Assembly (NCBI GenBank): GCA_029582165.1
Contig: CM055870.1
Span: 9,543,832-9,607,831 of the forward strand
Origin: Portulaca oleracea
Taxonomy: Eukaryota > Streptophyta > Magnoliopsida > Caryophyllales > Portulacaceae
Reading direction: 5' to 3'
DNA length: 64,000 nt
Shown: piece by piece, positions 33,201-44,142 of the stretch
Position numbering within the stretch: the first letter of the stretch is position 1
Layout of the letters: each line of letters starts with the position of its first letter
Notes under the pieces: generated by a model
Seen by the model: the letters and a program-made list of their open reading frames with translations, nothing else
Told to the model about the DNA's origin: nothing
Databases searched by the model: none
Translations under genes and position numbers: made by a program

Positions 33201-36200
33201 GTGCAATGATACTGTCTCTTTTGTTTCATCTTCATCTTATGAGAGTAGCTTTCATGTCTAACAATGTAACAATTTTCCACTGTGCTTTTTATTGCTTAAT
33301 TTGTCATTGTGAGCCAGTAAGCATTTTGTACTAGAATTATAAAGTCTATATATACTTGTCTATGCAATTAGCTAGCTAACCAGCCCCCCTTCCCCCCAAA
33401 AAAAGGTTTTGTGCCCATGAATATGAGAGGTCAAAAGACATGGCTACGGCGGCGCTGGCATACAAATGCATGGAGGTGGCGTATCTGAGGGTAATACGTA
33501 TTTCACATCAGTCTGCTAGTAAAGATCGGCATGAGTTGCAGACTGTCCTACAGATTGTTCCTTCAGGTAATGTCTACCTCTCACCAGTTCAATTGTCTTT
33601 GGGCTTCCCTAGTTGTCCTCTTGGATTACCTATGAGTTGAATGCATGAATATCGAAAAACCTACAAATAACAGTTGCAGTAAACACCTGACTTTTGCCAG
33701 GCAGGCCAGCTCCATAATTATAATTATGGTACAAGTGAGGCTCTGGAGGAAGATCTTCTTTTCTTAAAATTTTTTGGTTTTATTTTTTGGTTTATTTTTT
33801 TGGTGGTGGTTTGGGGGAGGAGAGGGGACAGAAGCCAGCCACATCTGAAACCATCAGCCATTTTGTTTAGCTGAAAAGCAACTGATTAGTGAAAGTTAGC
33901 AGTTAAAGACAGCAGTTGGTCTCACTCCTCCGTAATAATCTGCACTTCTAAGTTCTGGCCACTCATCTTGATGTAGCGATGCGCTAGATAAGGGTAACGT
34001 ACGCCACAAATATGTTCTTAGTAACACCAGCCTTAGGCATGGAGTTGTTGGAGTTAGTATCAGCTGTAACCTGTAAGTCTGTAACAATTGTATCCTGTAG
34101 TAGCTTGAAAATCCTACGTGGGTACAATCTGGATTGGGCCAGTCCCAATTGGGGTTCATTTCAAAATCTGTATTTATGTGAGTCTAGATTTGGTATGGTT
34201 TCATGTTTCTTAGTGACCAATATGGTTTGGTTTTTGCCTGGTCTTGGCTGGATAATGATCATATTTACCCACGCTTTTCCCCCGTATGTTGGATCTTTGG
34301 GCCCTGTGGAGCTTTTGAAAATCTAATGGAAGCATTGAGTGTCTTTTCTTGTCATATTCTCTTATGTTTTGTTATTCAAAATTAGCTGTTACTACATCTT
34401 CCACATGGCTTATGTTTTATGAAGCGAAAACTGCTCATTATTCATATGGTGCTGTATAGGAGAGTCGCCATCGTCATCTGCCTCTGACATTGATAACCTA
34501 AATAACTCGGTGATTGGGGACAAGGCTTCTCATATCAGAAATAGGGACTCTCCTCAACTTGCTGCGGACCTTGTTATTACGACGAGAAACTGCCCAAACT
34601 TTGAAAGACTTCTCAGCTTTGTAAGTTCATATTATGCTTACCTGGAATATTCCATGCATCTATACAGTTTTTCACTTTTCTTGTATCCTTCAATAATTTG
34701 GACTTAGTGACCATGTGGGTGTTGTCTGCTTTGCTTTGTCCATATTTTACTCCTTTCTGTCTTTCTTTCTCCCTTGGTAGAGAAGAAGAGAAAAACAAAA
34801 AAGGGAGTTTACAGTTAATCCTAGTGTGTCATTGTGGGTGATGGCTCTTCCATCTCTTTCTTAGTATGATCAATGGTGTGCTGATGTCCTTTTAAGAGAG
34901 CACTTCTGTAATCTTTCTGTTTTAGCAGCTGATAGAGATCCTTGTGTGGATGATTATTTTGGCCACACATCTAATCCTGGTGTCTTTGGTCCCTTGTTTT
35001 AGATATGGATTTGTTGAGGATGTTGTTCCTTATAAGCTTTTTTAAAAGCTCAAAACAACTACTTGAGTGTCTTCACATGGTGAAATGGAGTTTGGACTCT
35101 AAAGGGGAGTTTACAGTTAATCCTAGTGTTTAAAGCTCTTACATTAGGATCATTCATCGCATCAATTTCTAATTGAGGGGAGGTTCCCTTACGACCTCAT
35201 TAGGAGATCTTTGGCACCAATTAAGGTCTCTCTTAGAATTTTGGTGAGTACTAGGAACTATATGCAAACAGGGATTTCGAATCAGTGGATCACTTATCTC
35301 TATGTTGTGATTTTGTCTGGGCACTCTTGGAGCTTGCTTTTGGTTGCTTGGGGTTCTCTTGAGTTTCTTCTAATTGTATCACAAACCATCTTTGACCTCG
35401 GAGGGCTACTTTGGTACGAAAGTGAGAAAGAAGAAGGCCTTGGCTTTTCCTCATGTGGTCTTTTGGAGTATTTGGGGAAAAGGGAGCCCAAGCGTCTTTG
35501 AGATAGATGAAAATTACAACCTTAAAAGATAATTTTGTCAATACTCATTTTTTTGGATAAGAGAAGCTTTTGTTTTTCAGCCTTTGATGTGGCTGATTAT
35601 GTAGATAGCTTGCATATAGGATATAGGTTTTCTTTTATAGTAAGTTGTCTATGCATCCATCCCTTTGATAATTTTTTAATAATATATTCTTTTTCCTTAT
35701 CAAAAAAGAAAAAATAAAGATAGGTGATTGCCTCGATCAAATATGCAATGTTGGCCTTATATCCTAGTGCCTCGGATATGTTATTTACTAAGCAGTGTTG
35801 CAGCTTAATAATGGTGACTAGTAACAGTGCTTGGTGTGGATTTTCTCAAAATACATAATAGCCCCCTCCGTCCCACAATAGTCCAAGTTAAAATTTCAAA
35901 CACCAAGAAAATGAGTTAGTTAAGTATTGCGTTGAATAGAAAGTTGTGAAACAATAGTATTAAATTACTTGTATATATTATGCCCTGATTTGTGACTTTG
36001 TGCAGGCTCAGAATGTAAATTTGGCGATGGAGGCTTCAAGAAGATCACGTATTGCTTTTACCGCTGCTAGTGTCAGCTTGGAAAAGTTAGATTCTAAAGA
36101 AGGAATTACTTCTGTCAAGAGAGCTCTAGATTTCAACTTCCATAATGTAGATGGACTACTGCGTTTGGTACGACTTGCAAAGGACATGATTAGCGGTTGA
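24122..36200 (+). CDS. CW-type zinc-finger protein of the CWZF3/5/7 family
   Basis: There are 11 exons: 24122-24217, 27889-27961, 28064-28194, 28369-28737, 28859-30024, 30273-30685, 30766-32324, 32451-32608, 33406-33566, 34460-34620 and 36006-36200, all in phase, giving 1493 residues. The N-terminus has the family motif LGAKYGIYGSFLPTYRRSP (exons 2-3). The CW domain starts at W579 (WVCCDNCQKRRLLP, then KKWLCSMMTWLPDMSNC), crossing the exon 5/6 junction. A long Ser/Lys-rich, probably disordered middle follows. The conserved C-terminal domain (from RNALKEARNLKHIADRLK, then FYFEAALKFLHGASLLES, CAHEYERSKDMATAALAYKC) is helical. CW domains read methylated H3K4, and plant members of this group are nuclear. 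Odd point: the second cage tryptophan, expected in KWRLLP, is arginine here (AGG at 29951-29953). Intron 1 (3.7 kb) hosts several mobile elements. Confidence 0.92.
25386..25872. mobile_element. hAT-like non-autonomous element in CW gene intron 1
   Basis: The ends are TAGACCTGGCAGTTTCTG and, reversed, TAGACCTGTCAATTTGGTC. A perfect 8-bp direct repeat ATCAAAGC flanks the element (25378-25385 and 25873-25880), the hallmark size for hAT insertions. Both subterminal regions are dense in CCCGAA/ACCCGA repeats, and the centre is AT-rich. There is no ORF. An inverted relative lies at 55431-55945. Confidence 0.75.
26562..26810. mobile_element. Stowaway-like MITE in CW gene intron 1
   Basis: The left end TTCCCTCCTTGCCATTTTG and the right end (reverse complement CTCCCTCCTTCCCATTTTAT) form terminal inverted repeats of about 25 bp. 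TA is present at 26560-26561 and 26811-26812. It is 249 bp and non-coding. Confidence 0.7.
27011..27304. mobile_element. Foldback/MITE-like inverted repeat in CW gene intron 1
   Basis: Both ends carry GAGTTAAATGATC in inverted orientation, followed inwards by GTCAGTTTTGC and by AAATATxCCACTTAACTTCT-like blocks on both arms. The two arms nearly meet, so the whole unit could fold into one long hairpin. It contains no ORF. The class is unknown. Confidence 0.6.
30177..30227 (+). repeat. (CT)n microsatellite in CW gene intron 5
   Basis: About 24 uninterrupted CT units lie in this intron, ending about 45 bp before the exon 6 acceptor. It therefore lies in or next to the polypyrimidine region of the splice site. 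Confidence 0.9.
35070..35720 (+). mobile_element. L1-type LINE 3' fragment in CW gene intron 10
   Basis: On the + strand, broken frames show WSLDSKGEFTVNPSV, then DHLSLCCDFVWALLELA, the pattern of the C-terminal zf-RVT region of plant L1 LINEs. Further similarity follows to the LINE tail rich in W and R, with stop codons throughout. The copy ends in an A-rich run (AAAAAAGAAAAAATAAAG) near 35703-35720, as expected for a LINE 3' end. The 5' limit is approximate. Confidence 0.6.
35868..35995. mobile_element. Truncated Stowaway-like MITE end
   Basis: The sequence CCCCCTCCGTCCCACAATAG resembles a Stowaway 5' end. No matching inverted end is found before exon 11 at 36006, so only one end is preserved. 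The right limit given is nominal. Confidence 0.35.
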
Positions 36201-38801
36201 GCGGTTCTGTGGCACTTTGGAATCTACATCACATCCTAAGGAAATCTTCACGTCTGAGGCTTTTCTTACTTCTCTGGGGAGAAACGAAAAGCAGCTGAGC
36301 TAATATGGTGTTGGGACCTATTTGTTATTTCAATCTCCTCTTCATTTCATTCTCCACGTGGATGCGGTGCAATGGAAATCTATGTGGGCTCGAGCAGTGC
36401 AAAGCCTGAATGACCAAAATTTGTTTTGTAGTTTGTGATTGGCTTCCTGCTTGAGTAATTGGATGGTATTCATGGTAACAATGGTGGTGAAGTACAACAT
36501 CCTGAGAGAATTTTCTTGCCTTGCATATTCTATGAAGTGGCGGGTTGCATTCCGTTACTCGTTTGGTGAAATTTGGAGAGGACTGAGATAAGTATCTATC
36601 TGCAAGGCTTCACCAACTTCGACACATTAGATTCGACCTTTTCTGATAGTGGGATTGACTGTAACTTTGACCAAGTAAAAACAAGTTGGTAAAGCAGTAA
36701 GCAGACCGGTGAAGCCATGATGCAGATTGCAAAGGTGGTTATCTGATCTTTCTATGTTGGCTTTGATAGTTTAATCTTCTCGAATTTTTCAGAGGGTCTT
36801 TTCCCCAAGTTTCGGGAATCTATTAAAATGTTCAGATCCTTTCTGGTATTATTTGTCCTATGCTGACTTTTTCGGTCCTTAAAACTGGCAGGTGGACAGC
36901 CACAGCACTTGTACATATGTAGGATCGGATAGGTCAACCTTTGCTGAGCGCAACTCCTGCTTTTTGAAGGAGTCTTGTACATCCATGAGATGAGCACTAA
37001 CAGGTAGTACATTTTGCCAACTCCAAGACTTCCGTCTCAAAATCTTTTTGACATCGTTTTATTTGTTGCTTTCTTGCTTTTTGGCAACAAAATTACTCAT
37101 GCTTGTTGAACCAATGGAGAGATTCACTGAAGTTGTGAAATTTTCACATTTGTCACATTAGCTTCTTTTTCTAGCTCTTAATGATTGTTGGAATGTTTCG
37201 GTCTTACCTATTCGGGTGTTCTTTTCCCACTTTGTATGAAATGGATTGTTGGAACTTTTGGATCTGGGTATGCGTCTGGTGACAGCGCATTCCGTATTCT
37301 GGTCACATTGTTGTTTAGTGTTATATTTCCAAGTAAAAGTCCATCAAGGAACCGCTACAAATGTTGGCTCTGACAAATTTAAAGCCTGTCCGAGTTGTGG
37401 CTCAGTTGAGTTCAGGACCTTCGAGTCTAACCCTGGTCACCTTGTTTGGGTTTCCAAATTCGACATTATTGTTTTCATTTGATTCAGATTAAATAATTAG
37501 GTTATCTAGATGCAAAGCCATTCCAAAGTTGTACAGATTGAGTTGCTGTGGAATCTACTCTGTTTGTTGGTGATGTTGGCACTCATTATAACTTACAAGT
37601 AATAAGCTGTTTGTATTGACTTGCTGGTTTCAGGTGTAGGACATTCAGAAGCAATATGCTATCAATGTACAAAGTTGAACAAACCAAAATCATCATACTG
37701 AGCTTCTGCATAGCTCAACATACTATCACCAAAGAGGTTCGGTAGCCAAGTTGGTTGCCACTCCCTTTGTCAAGCTTCGCACGATGTTTTAATAAAATTT
37801 TGGTGGAAGCAAAAAGGTTTCTCGTGTGTGAAAATAGGCAATTTGATACGTATCACTTGTCTGACCTGTAAAGTTTATTATTGGTGGGTTATTCACGAGA
37901 TAAAGGCACAGTGAAAAGGGCTTGCTTACCCTTTGTGTAAAAGAATGTTCAACATACTACTGGTGCATGATAAATCAGAGACATCTATTGTTTTCATTTC
38001 TTCAACATGTATTTTTCTTGTAGAAGTATTTAAGAGTTGATAGGAAACGTTTGTACAGTTACTCTTCTTCACTGAATCCTGATCCGGGTATATATGCTTG
38101 TATCTTCATTCAGTTTTTGATTGATGATTTTGGAGTAAAATTGTAACTTGTATTTAATAGCCAATGCATATTCATATTTGTGTCACCTAACATGACTCAA
38201 TCCATACTAGGAAATAGGGTTAGAGTGTATCTTGTTTTATTTTTGGACTGCTATTTTGCTTGCTTGCTTCCTGTTAGTGTGTATGGCTGGAATTTATGCT
38301 GAAGGGCACTATGTTTTGATGAATAAATTTGGATTCTGATCCCTCAATTATCGAAAAAAAGACTTGTGAAACCTACAATATTATGGTATGAATCATTAAT
38401 GAGTAATGACTAATAAGCTCAAGTTTGGGATGCTAAATCCCTTGATTAATAATAGTTGTAAAGAGATCATGAAAGGAAGGTATTCCTTAGTCAATACAAG
38501 ATCTAGCAAATAATTTTCACAACATTCCAGTTTTATTCCCATGACAAAGAAGAAGAAGAGGATGAGAAGCCGATGATTTATAAATTATAAAGCTTGAACA
38601 TGTAGAACGAAAATGGAAAGTGTTGGAAGTTCGGGGTGAGGGATGCAAAGCAAAGCAACAATTTATGGTGAATTCACGTTATTTGTGGTTGTGATTCAGA
38701 GGTGTGAAGATTGGGTCTTGGCTAATAAAATTTTAGGGATATTTCCTTTGTTTTTAATCAAAATTGATGTATAGATAGTGGTTTCATCCATTGATGCTAC
38801 A
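36201..38801 (+). other. 3' UTR of the CW gene and intergenic DNA
   Basis: The stretch begins with the CW gene's 3' UTR. No conserved coding region was found in the 2.6 kb that follows. A short frame containing CPSCGSVEFRT near 37380 has no supporting context. The transcript end cannot be set. Confidence 0.4.
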
Positions 38802-40448
38802 TGATACCCCGTTTATAGTCAAAGGAACCAACACACCATTATCATCATTAAACCCCACCATATTTGCAAAAACCAAGTTTTCATTGACCCGCTGTGGGAC
38901 CCGGGAAAATCCCCGTGGTCGCGGTAAACGGCGAGTCGAAAGGGGTGTCTTTTCTTTGAGAAGATTTGCTTAAATTTCCGTTTAGATAAATTAAAACTAA
39001 AACTCAAGTAAACTCCCCTTTTTTTTTAGATCTTATTAAAGTTTGAGAATTTTATTTATTCAGAAAGTGAACAGAAAATAAAAAAGAAAGAAACGAAAAA
39101 AAGACAAACAGAGAACCCCGGGACTGGCTCGGGGCGGTTTAATGTAGCAATACCTGCAGGTATTGCGCCTCCCCGGCCTCGGGATCTGTTTCCGAGACAG
39201 AAAAAAAATAAATTTTTTTTTTAGGCTTTCTGAAACAGAAAGTAAAATACGAAAGAAAAGAAATAAAAGCGAGAAGAAATAAAAAAAAGAAGACTCGAAC
39301 CCGGGACCGAGGCAGTGATACCTGCAGGTATCGTGGGCCGAGAATCCAGAAAATGGCCCTGATCCGGAAGTCAGGTCCGGGCCGTGGGTCGCGCCAGAAT
39401 ACCGCCAGGTATTCTGTCCATTCTGGCCTCGGAACCTACTTCCGAACTTAGGGATTCGGACAAAAAAAACTAAGAAAACTTGTATTTTCGTAATTAACGT
39501 TCTGAAATCCGGAAAAGAGAAATAAAAGAAAGAAAAGAAGAGAGAGTCGCCAATTAATTTTTGAACAAGAATTAATAAACTCAAGAAAAAGAAGACTCCA
39601 CAAACCACGAACCACGAGATTCGGATCCGGGGTTAAGGTTACGAATTCGGGAATAAAATTCTCAATCCACTGCTCAACGAACGGACTTTACTAAACCGGT
39701 TAAATAAAAAGAAAGAAGAAGAGGGGAAAAGAAGAGAGTAGAACGGAGTATTAATTAGTGTAATTAGTGTTATTTAGTTACATACAAATGCAATAATAAA
39801 ACGAGAAATAAATACATGAAATAAAAGAATTTAACAAGAACGTACCTTTATTCACAAGCAATCCATATTATTTAGGTCGAGTTTAGGATTAATTCAAGTT
39901 ACAAAATAATATGAATGGAGAAAGAATAGAGAAAAAGAAAATAACGATGCCAATTAAGTGTATGCAAAAATGAGAGAAGAAGAGGGGAGAAGAAGAATGT
40001 GAAATCACCAAGTATCAATACGCCAGGGTGATTTCGGTGTAGGGTTTAAGTGAGGGATGAGAGGGGTTTTGTATAGGAGAAAATAGGGTTGGAAACTTAG
40101 GTAAAAAAAAAGAGGGGGGAAGATGACCTAATACCGCCAAGTATTGGGCTTTTCTGGGAGCCCGATTGTCGTGGCACGCAGCCCTAGGCAGGCGGAGGCG
40201 CCTCGGGTCGGGCAGAACCCGCCCTAGATACCTGGCGGTATGGGGGTCGCATATGCCTGACCCTGGACTGTTTCTGCGCCTTGGGCCGCGTGCAGAAATG
40301 GTTTTGGGCTTATTTTTTGGGTTTTTTATTATTATTATTATTATTTTGCATTTCACTTTCTTTGCCATTTTTCCTAAAAAAAATAAAGACAAAATAAAAA
40401 TAATTACAATAATTACAATAATTACGAGACACTTTTTGGGTGTCTACA
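38802..40448 (+). mobile_element. Solo LTR-like unit (Ty3-type suspected)
   Basis: The unit begins TGATACCCCG and ends TTTTTGGGTGTCTACA. CTACA occurs directly before the TG (38797-38801) and again at the right edge (40444-40448), so it may be the 5-bp target duplication, in which case the LTR ends at 40443. Internal A-rich blocks alternate with GC-rich blocks holding near-palindromic motifs at 39147-39166, 39317-39332, 39395-39416, 40130-40145 and 40228-40241. There is no primer-binding site or coding domain, which fits a solo LTR. Orientation and family are inferred. Confidence 0.5.
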
Positions 40449-41093
40449 CTCGCTTTTTCAACCATCTTCATTAGCATTTGGAATTTTCATCCAATAAACA
40501 TGTGATAAGGTCATCGACATCCAATAACTATCTGCACACATTATGAGAATCAAGACTTTTGAATCACAATTAACAATATTTATCTTATATGTACCATCAT
40601 AATATCAAAAATCAATAAAATTCAATGGGATACAATAATGCTACTATACTAATGGATATTAATTTTCAAATTCCAATAAATATGAATATAGATATAATAA
40701 AAAAATAGGTTTAAGTAAGGATATACTGAAAAACATCCCCTTCTCAATGAGAATTTGTGCATATTGCATAGGCATAAAATTTGTAAGATTGAACTCAACA
40801 TTCTCATGTATAGATGCTTGTACTTACAGTGTCATGTTTTTGGGTCCTCGATGCTTTGATACGTGGACATCTGTCGGAATCAACCCACCACAATGACGAC
40901 TTATTAGCACATTCCATCAGCTTCCACCTCCCTTCGCCCGCAAAATCACGTCCCCATATATTTTCAACAAATTTTAATTCATTACTACATACTTTTTGGA
41001 GGAAAGAATCTCTACAATAGCTTACGAATCCAATCTATTTGATTCAGATTGTTTCTCAACTCTTTGCGAAGAACCCCGTCAACCCCTCTTACA
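40449..41093 (+). other. Upstream region of the MTP6-like gene
   Basis: AT-rich DNA turns into a C-rich leader (around 40920-41090) typical of a plant 5' UTR. No ORF or clear core promoter motif could be supported. Confidence 0.35.
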
Positions 41094-44061
41094 ATGGGGT
41101 TCAGGTTCTTCAACCCCATCACTCGATCATATTCATACCTCTCAAGAAAACCCCATAAAAATCCGATCTTTTCCCCTCACAATCCTCCAACAATTCAAGC
41201 CATAGCTACCCAGTTGCAAGGGATTTACTACCCATATAATGTCCCAAATCCCCCGAATTCTCAAATGTTCAAAAGGTGGCATTTTGGGCATTCACATCAT
41301 GATCATCATCACCATCATCATCATGGGGCTTTGCAGGGTTCTAGCAAGGAGAGTGAGAACATTTTCAGAATGGGTCTTGCTGCTGATATAGGATTGACTA
41401 TCGGAAAGGGTCTTACTGGTTACTTGTCTGGTAGCACTGCCATCATTGCTGATGCTGCTCATTCTCTCTCTGATGTGGTATGAAATGAATTTACATTTGG
41501 TTCCTCTTTTTATTTTTGGGTATTTCTCTTGATGATGATGAGGATGGTTTTTGATCTCATGAGCTAGTAACATTGCTTGCTGTGTCAGATTCTGATATGA
41601 TGTTATGCTTTGTAATTGTTACCAGCTACTGTATAGTTAATGTTGTGTTCCTTATGTGGGTTGTTCAGCAGTTTGGTTTGCTATGCATGTTGAGGTTTAA
41701 TCTTGACAAGAAATTGGTGGAAGGGTGGTCTTTGGTATGATTGAGATTTCAGAGTTGATTGATTTAGTTCAAATCTGATTTGCATGATTTGAAAGAGTAT
41801 GGGTATAACTGAGCAAGTATTTGTCAGCCTGAGAGGATGGCCTTTGGTGTTGGAATGGTCATGAATAATCAATCTTGTTATTGGGTTGTTGAACTTGAAT
41901 ACATCAAAGAGCTCTTCAGAGGATAAGAATATTTATGGAAGGTGTATGTATGCTTTATGTGAATCAGTGAATGGCAATCATTGGGTTGTTCTTAGCTTCT
42001 TATTATTTTGTGTTAATTGGAGGCATTGTGCCATTGTGCCTTGTTAGGAGTTTTCCCAATGTTTGATAGAGGATACGACCTTTCTTTTTCTTTTCTTTTT
42101 TCTGTTAGGTGCTATTTTTTGAAAGTCAATCTTGGAGAAAAGTATCCTCTCAGCCATTAGCTAATCTCTGTCGTGTAGTTGCTTATCAAAAAAAGTTTGT
42201 GTGATCTAATTGCACCTAATAATCAATACTTAGCACAGTTGGAATTGCTGGTTCTAGCTCCGGCAAAACATAAATGAAAGCTGTGGGATGTTCTGCGATT
42301 GTGGCAGTTTAAGTCCTTAGGGGCCTCCCTCTTGTTGAAAATCTCAACTGCTAATTTGACTGTATGTCAGAGTTGTGGCTGGGTGCGCCGGAAAGAAAAG
42401 GTTTAAAATTTTTGGAGATGATAGGAAGCCGTTCCAAGTGTCGTCTTATTTGCTCCTAACGTTGTTGCTATATGTTTTTTGTTGTTTAAAAGTTGGTGGA
42501 ATGTGATTCATCACAATGTAAATATATTCTGCAGTAATCTGCTAATTTCAGTGACGTGCACAACTCACAGTTGTTCAATTACTAGATTGGAACCTCAGGG
42601 TGGTTATTGACCCTTTAATTACTAGATTTAATATATGCTTCCTTGAAGTCATTATCTATTTACTTCTTGTGATAGATAGTCTGATGGATCAGTTACAGAC
42701 AAGTAGCCATGTTAGATTCCCTTTACTTTGCTAACCAATAGATATCAGCAGTCAGCTTGCTGAGCTGAATTGAAACATAAGAGCGGAAGCCTGTAATTAA
42801 ATCTTAAGCGACTTTGAGAAATATTTTGTAGATTTAAAAGTCATATAATGACCAGTGAGAGGAAGGCTGAACAACCTTTTGGCCATAACATGTTGTCAAG
42901 GAACCAAGTGGTGTTGTTTTCTGAAAATAGAAATGAACAATCTCAAAAGTTTTATTTGTTTTTTTCATCAATCCTCCTTTGCCTTATCTGGTACTACGGC
43001 CTGCTAGTCATGAGAAATTAAGAGAGGTAAAAAGAGAGAATATGAGGGAGTATTCATGGTCTTCAAAATCTCAAGCACTGAAAGTTATGTTTTAGTTTGT
43101 ATGTTTGGTATTTGTAGTCCCCATCTTCCATGTAATCGTGTTATTTCTCAACAATAACATCGCACCCCTAATCTGTAATCACCATTCTTTTAATTGCAGG
43201 TTCTCAGCGGTGTTGCCTTACTCTCCTTTAAAGCTGCCAGGATTCCCAGAGACAAAGAACATCCTTATGGTCGCTTCAGATTCTATTTGCATGCATGTCT
43301 ACTGCTTTCTGCACATAATCTTTCTTTCCTTTTTTTTTTCCTTTATTAATGTCTATGTATTGTGACCAACATTTCTTTCCGGCTATATTTGCTGTCTGGC
43401 CTTTATTTTTTTTCTGTTTGCGTAGGGGGAAAAAAGATTATGATACTATAGTTCCGTTTGATTTGATCATTTCCCTGTTTGACCATACATTAGTTGCATA
43501 GTGTTTGGTATGCTGTCATAGAGTTGTTGGTAACTACTACATAGTGCCAAAGATGTTGTTTAATCTGAATACCTTGATATAAGGTTTTGACCACACTTCT
43601 CATTTTCATCGAGATACATCTTGTGTCCCCACCTGAGGGAAAGGCAAAGTAACTTATCTGCTCTGAACTTCATTTGTCTAATGTATGTCTAAGGATGATG
43701 GCAACATGTTTCAAAACTAGCGATCAGTAGAACAAACATAGCAGCAACTAATACATTCTTTACTAACTGCTGTTGAGAATACTGTAATTTCAATTGGTCC
43801 CTGGTTATGTGTTATCATGTCCATTGATGAACACAAAAGAGTAATTAAAGTGTATGGAGCTGATATCCTCTGTTATATAATTTTAAAGCTATTAAAGACT
43901 GGTGAATAAATATAGCAAATCTTACTTATTTTCTGTTTACATCAGGACATGGTAAGTTTGAGACTTTAGGTGCACTGGGAATTTCTGGCATGCTCCTTGT
44001 AACTGCTGGAGGTATTGCATGGCATGCGGCAGAGATATTGCTGGTAGGACCTCTCACTCAC

Positions 44062-44142
<81 letters not shown>

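Noticed and set aside
37246..37482. Frame with CPSCGSVEFRT resembling a zinc ribbon.
   Set aside because: Only one CxxC pair, no family match, no conserved surroundings; most likely chance in non-coding DNA.
39060..39608. 182-residue frame on the - strand.
   Set aside because: It is low-complexity Phe/Ser/Leu sequence from A-rich LTR DNA and spans the hairpin motifs.
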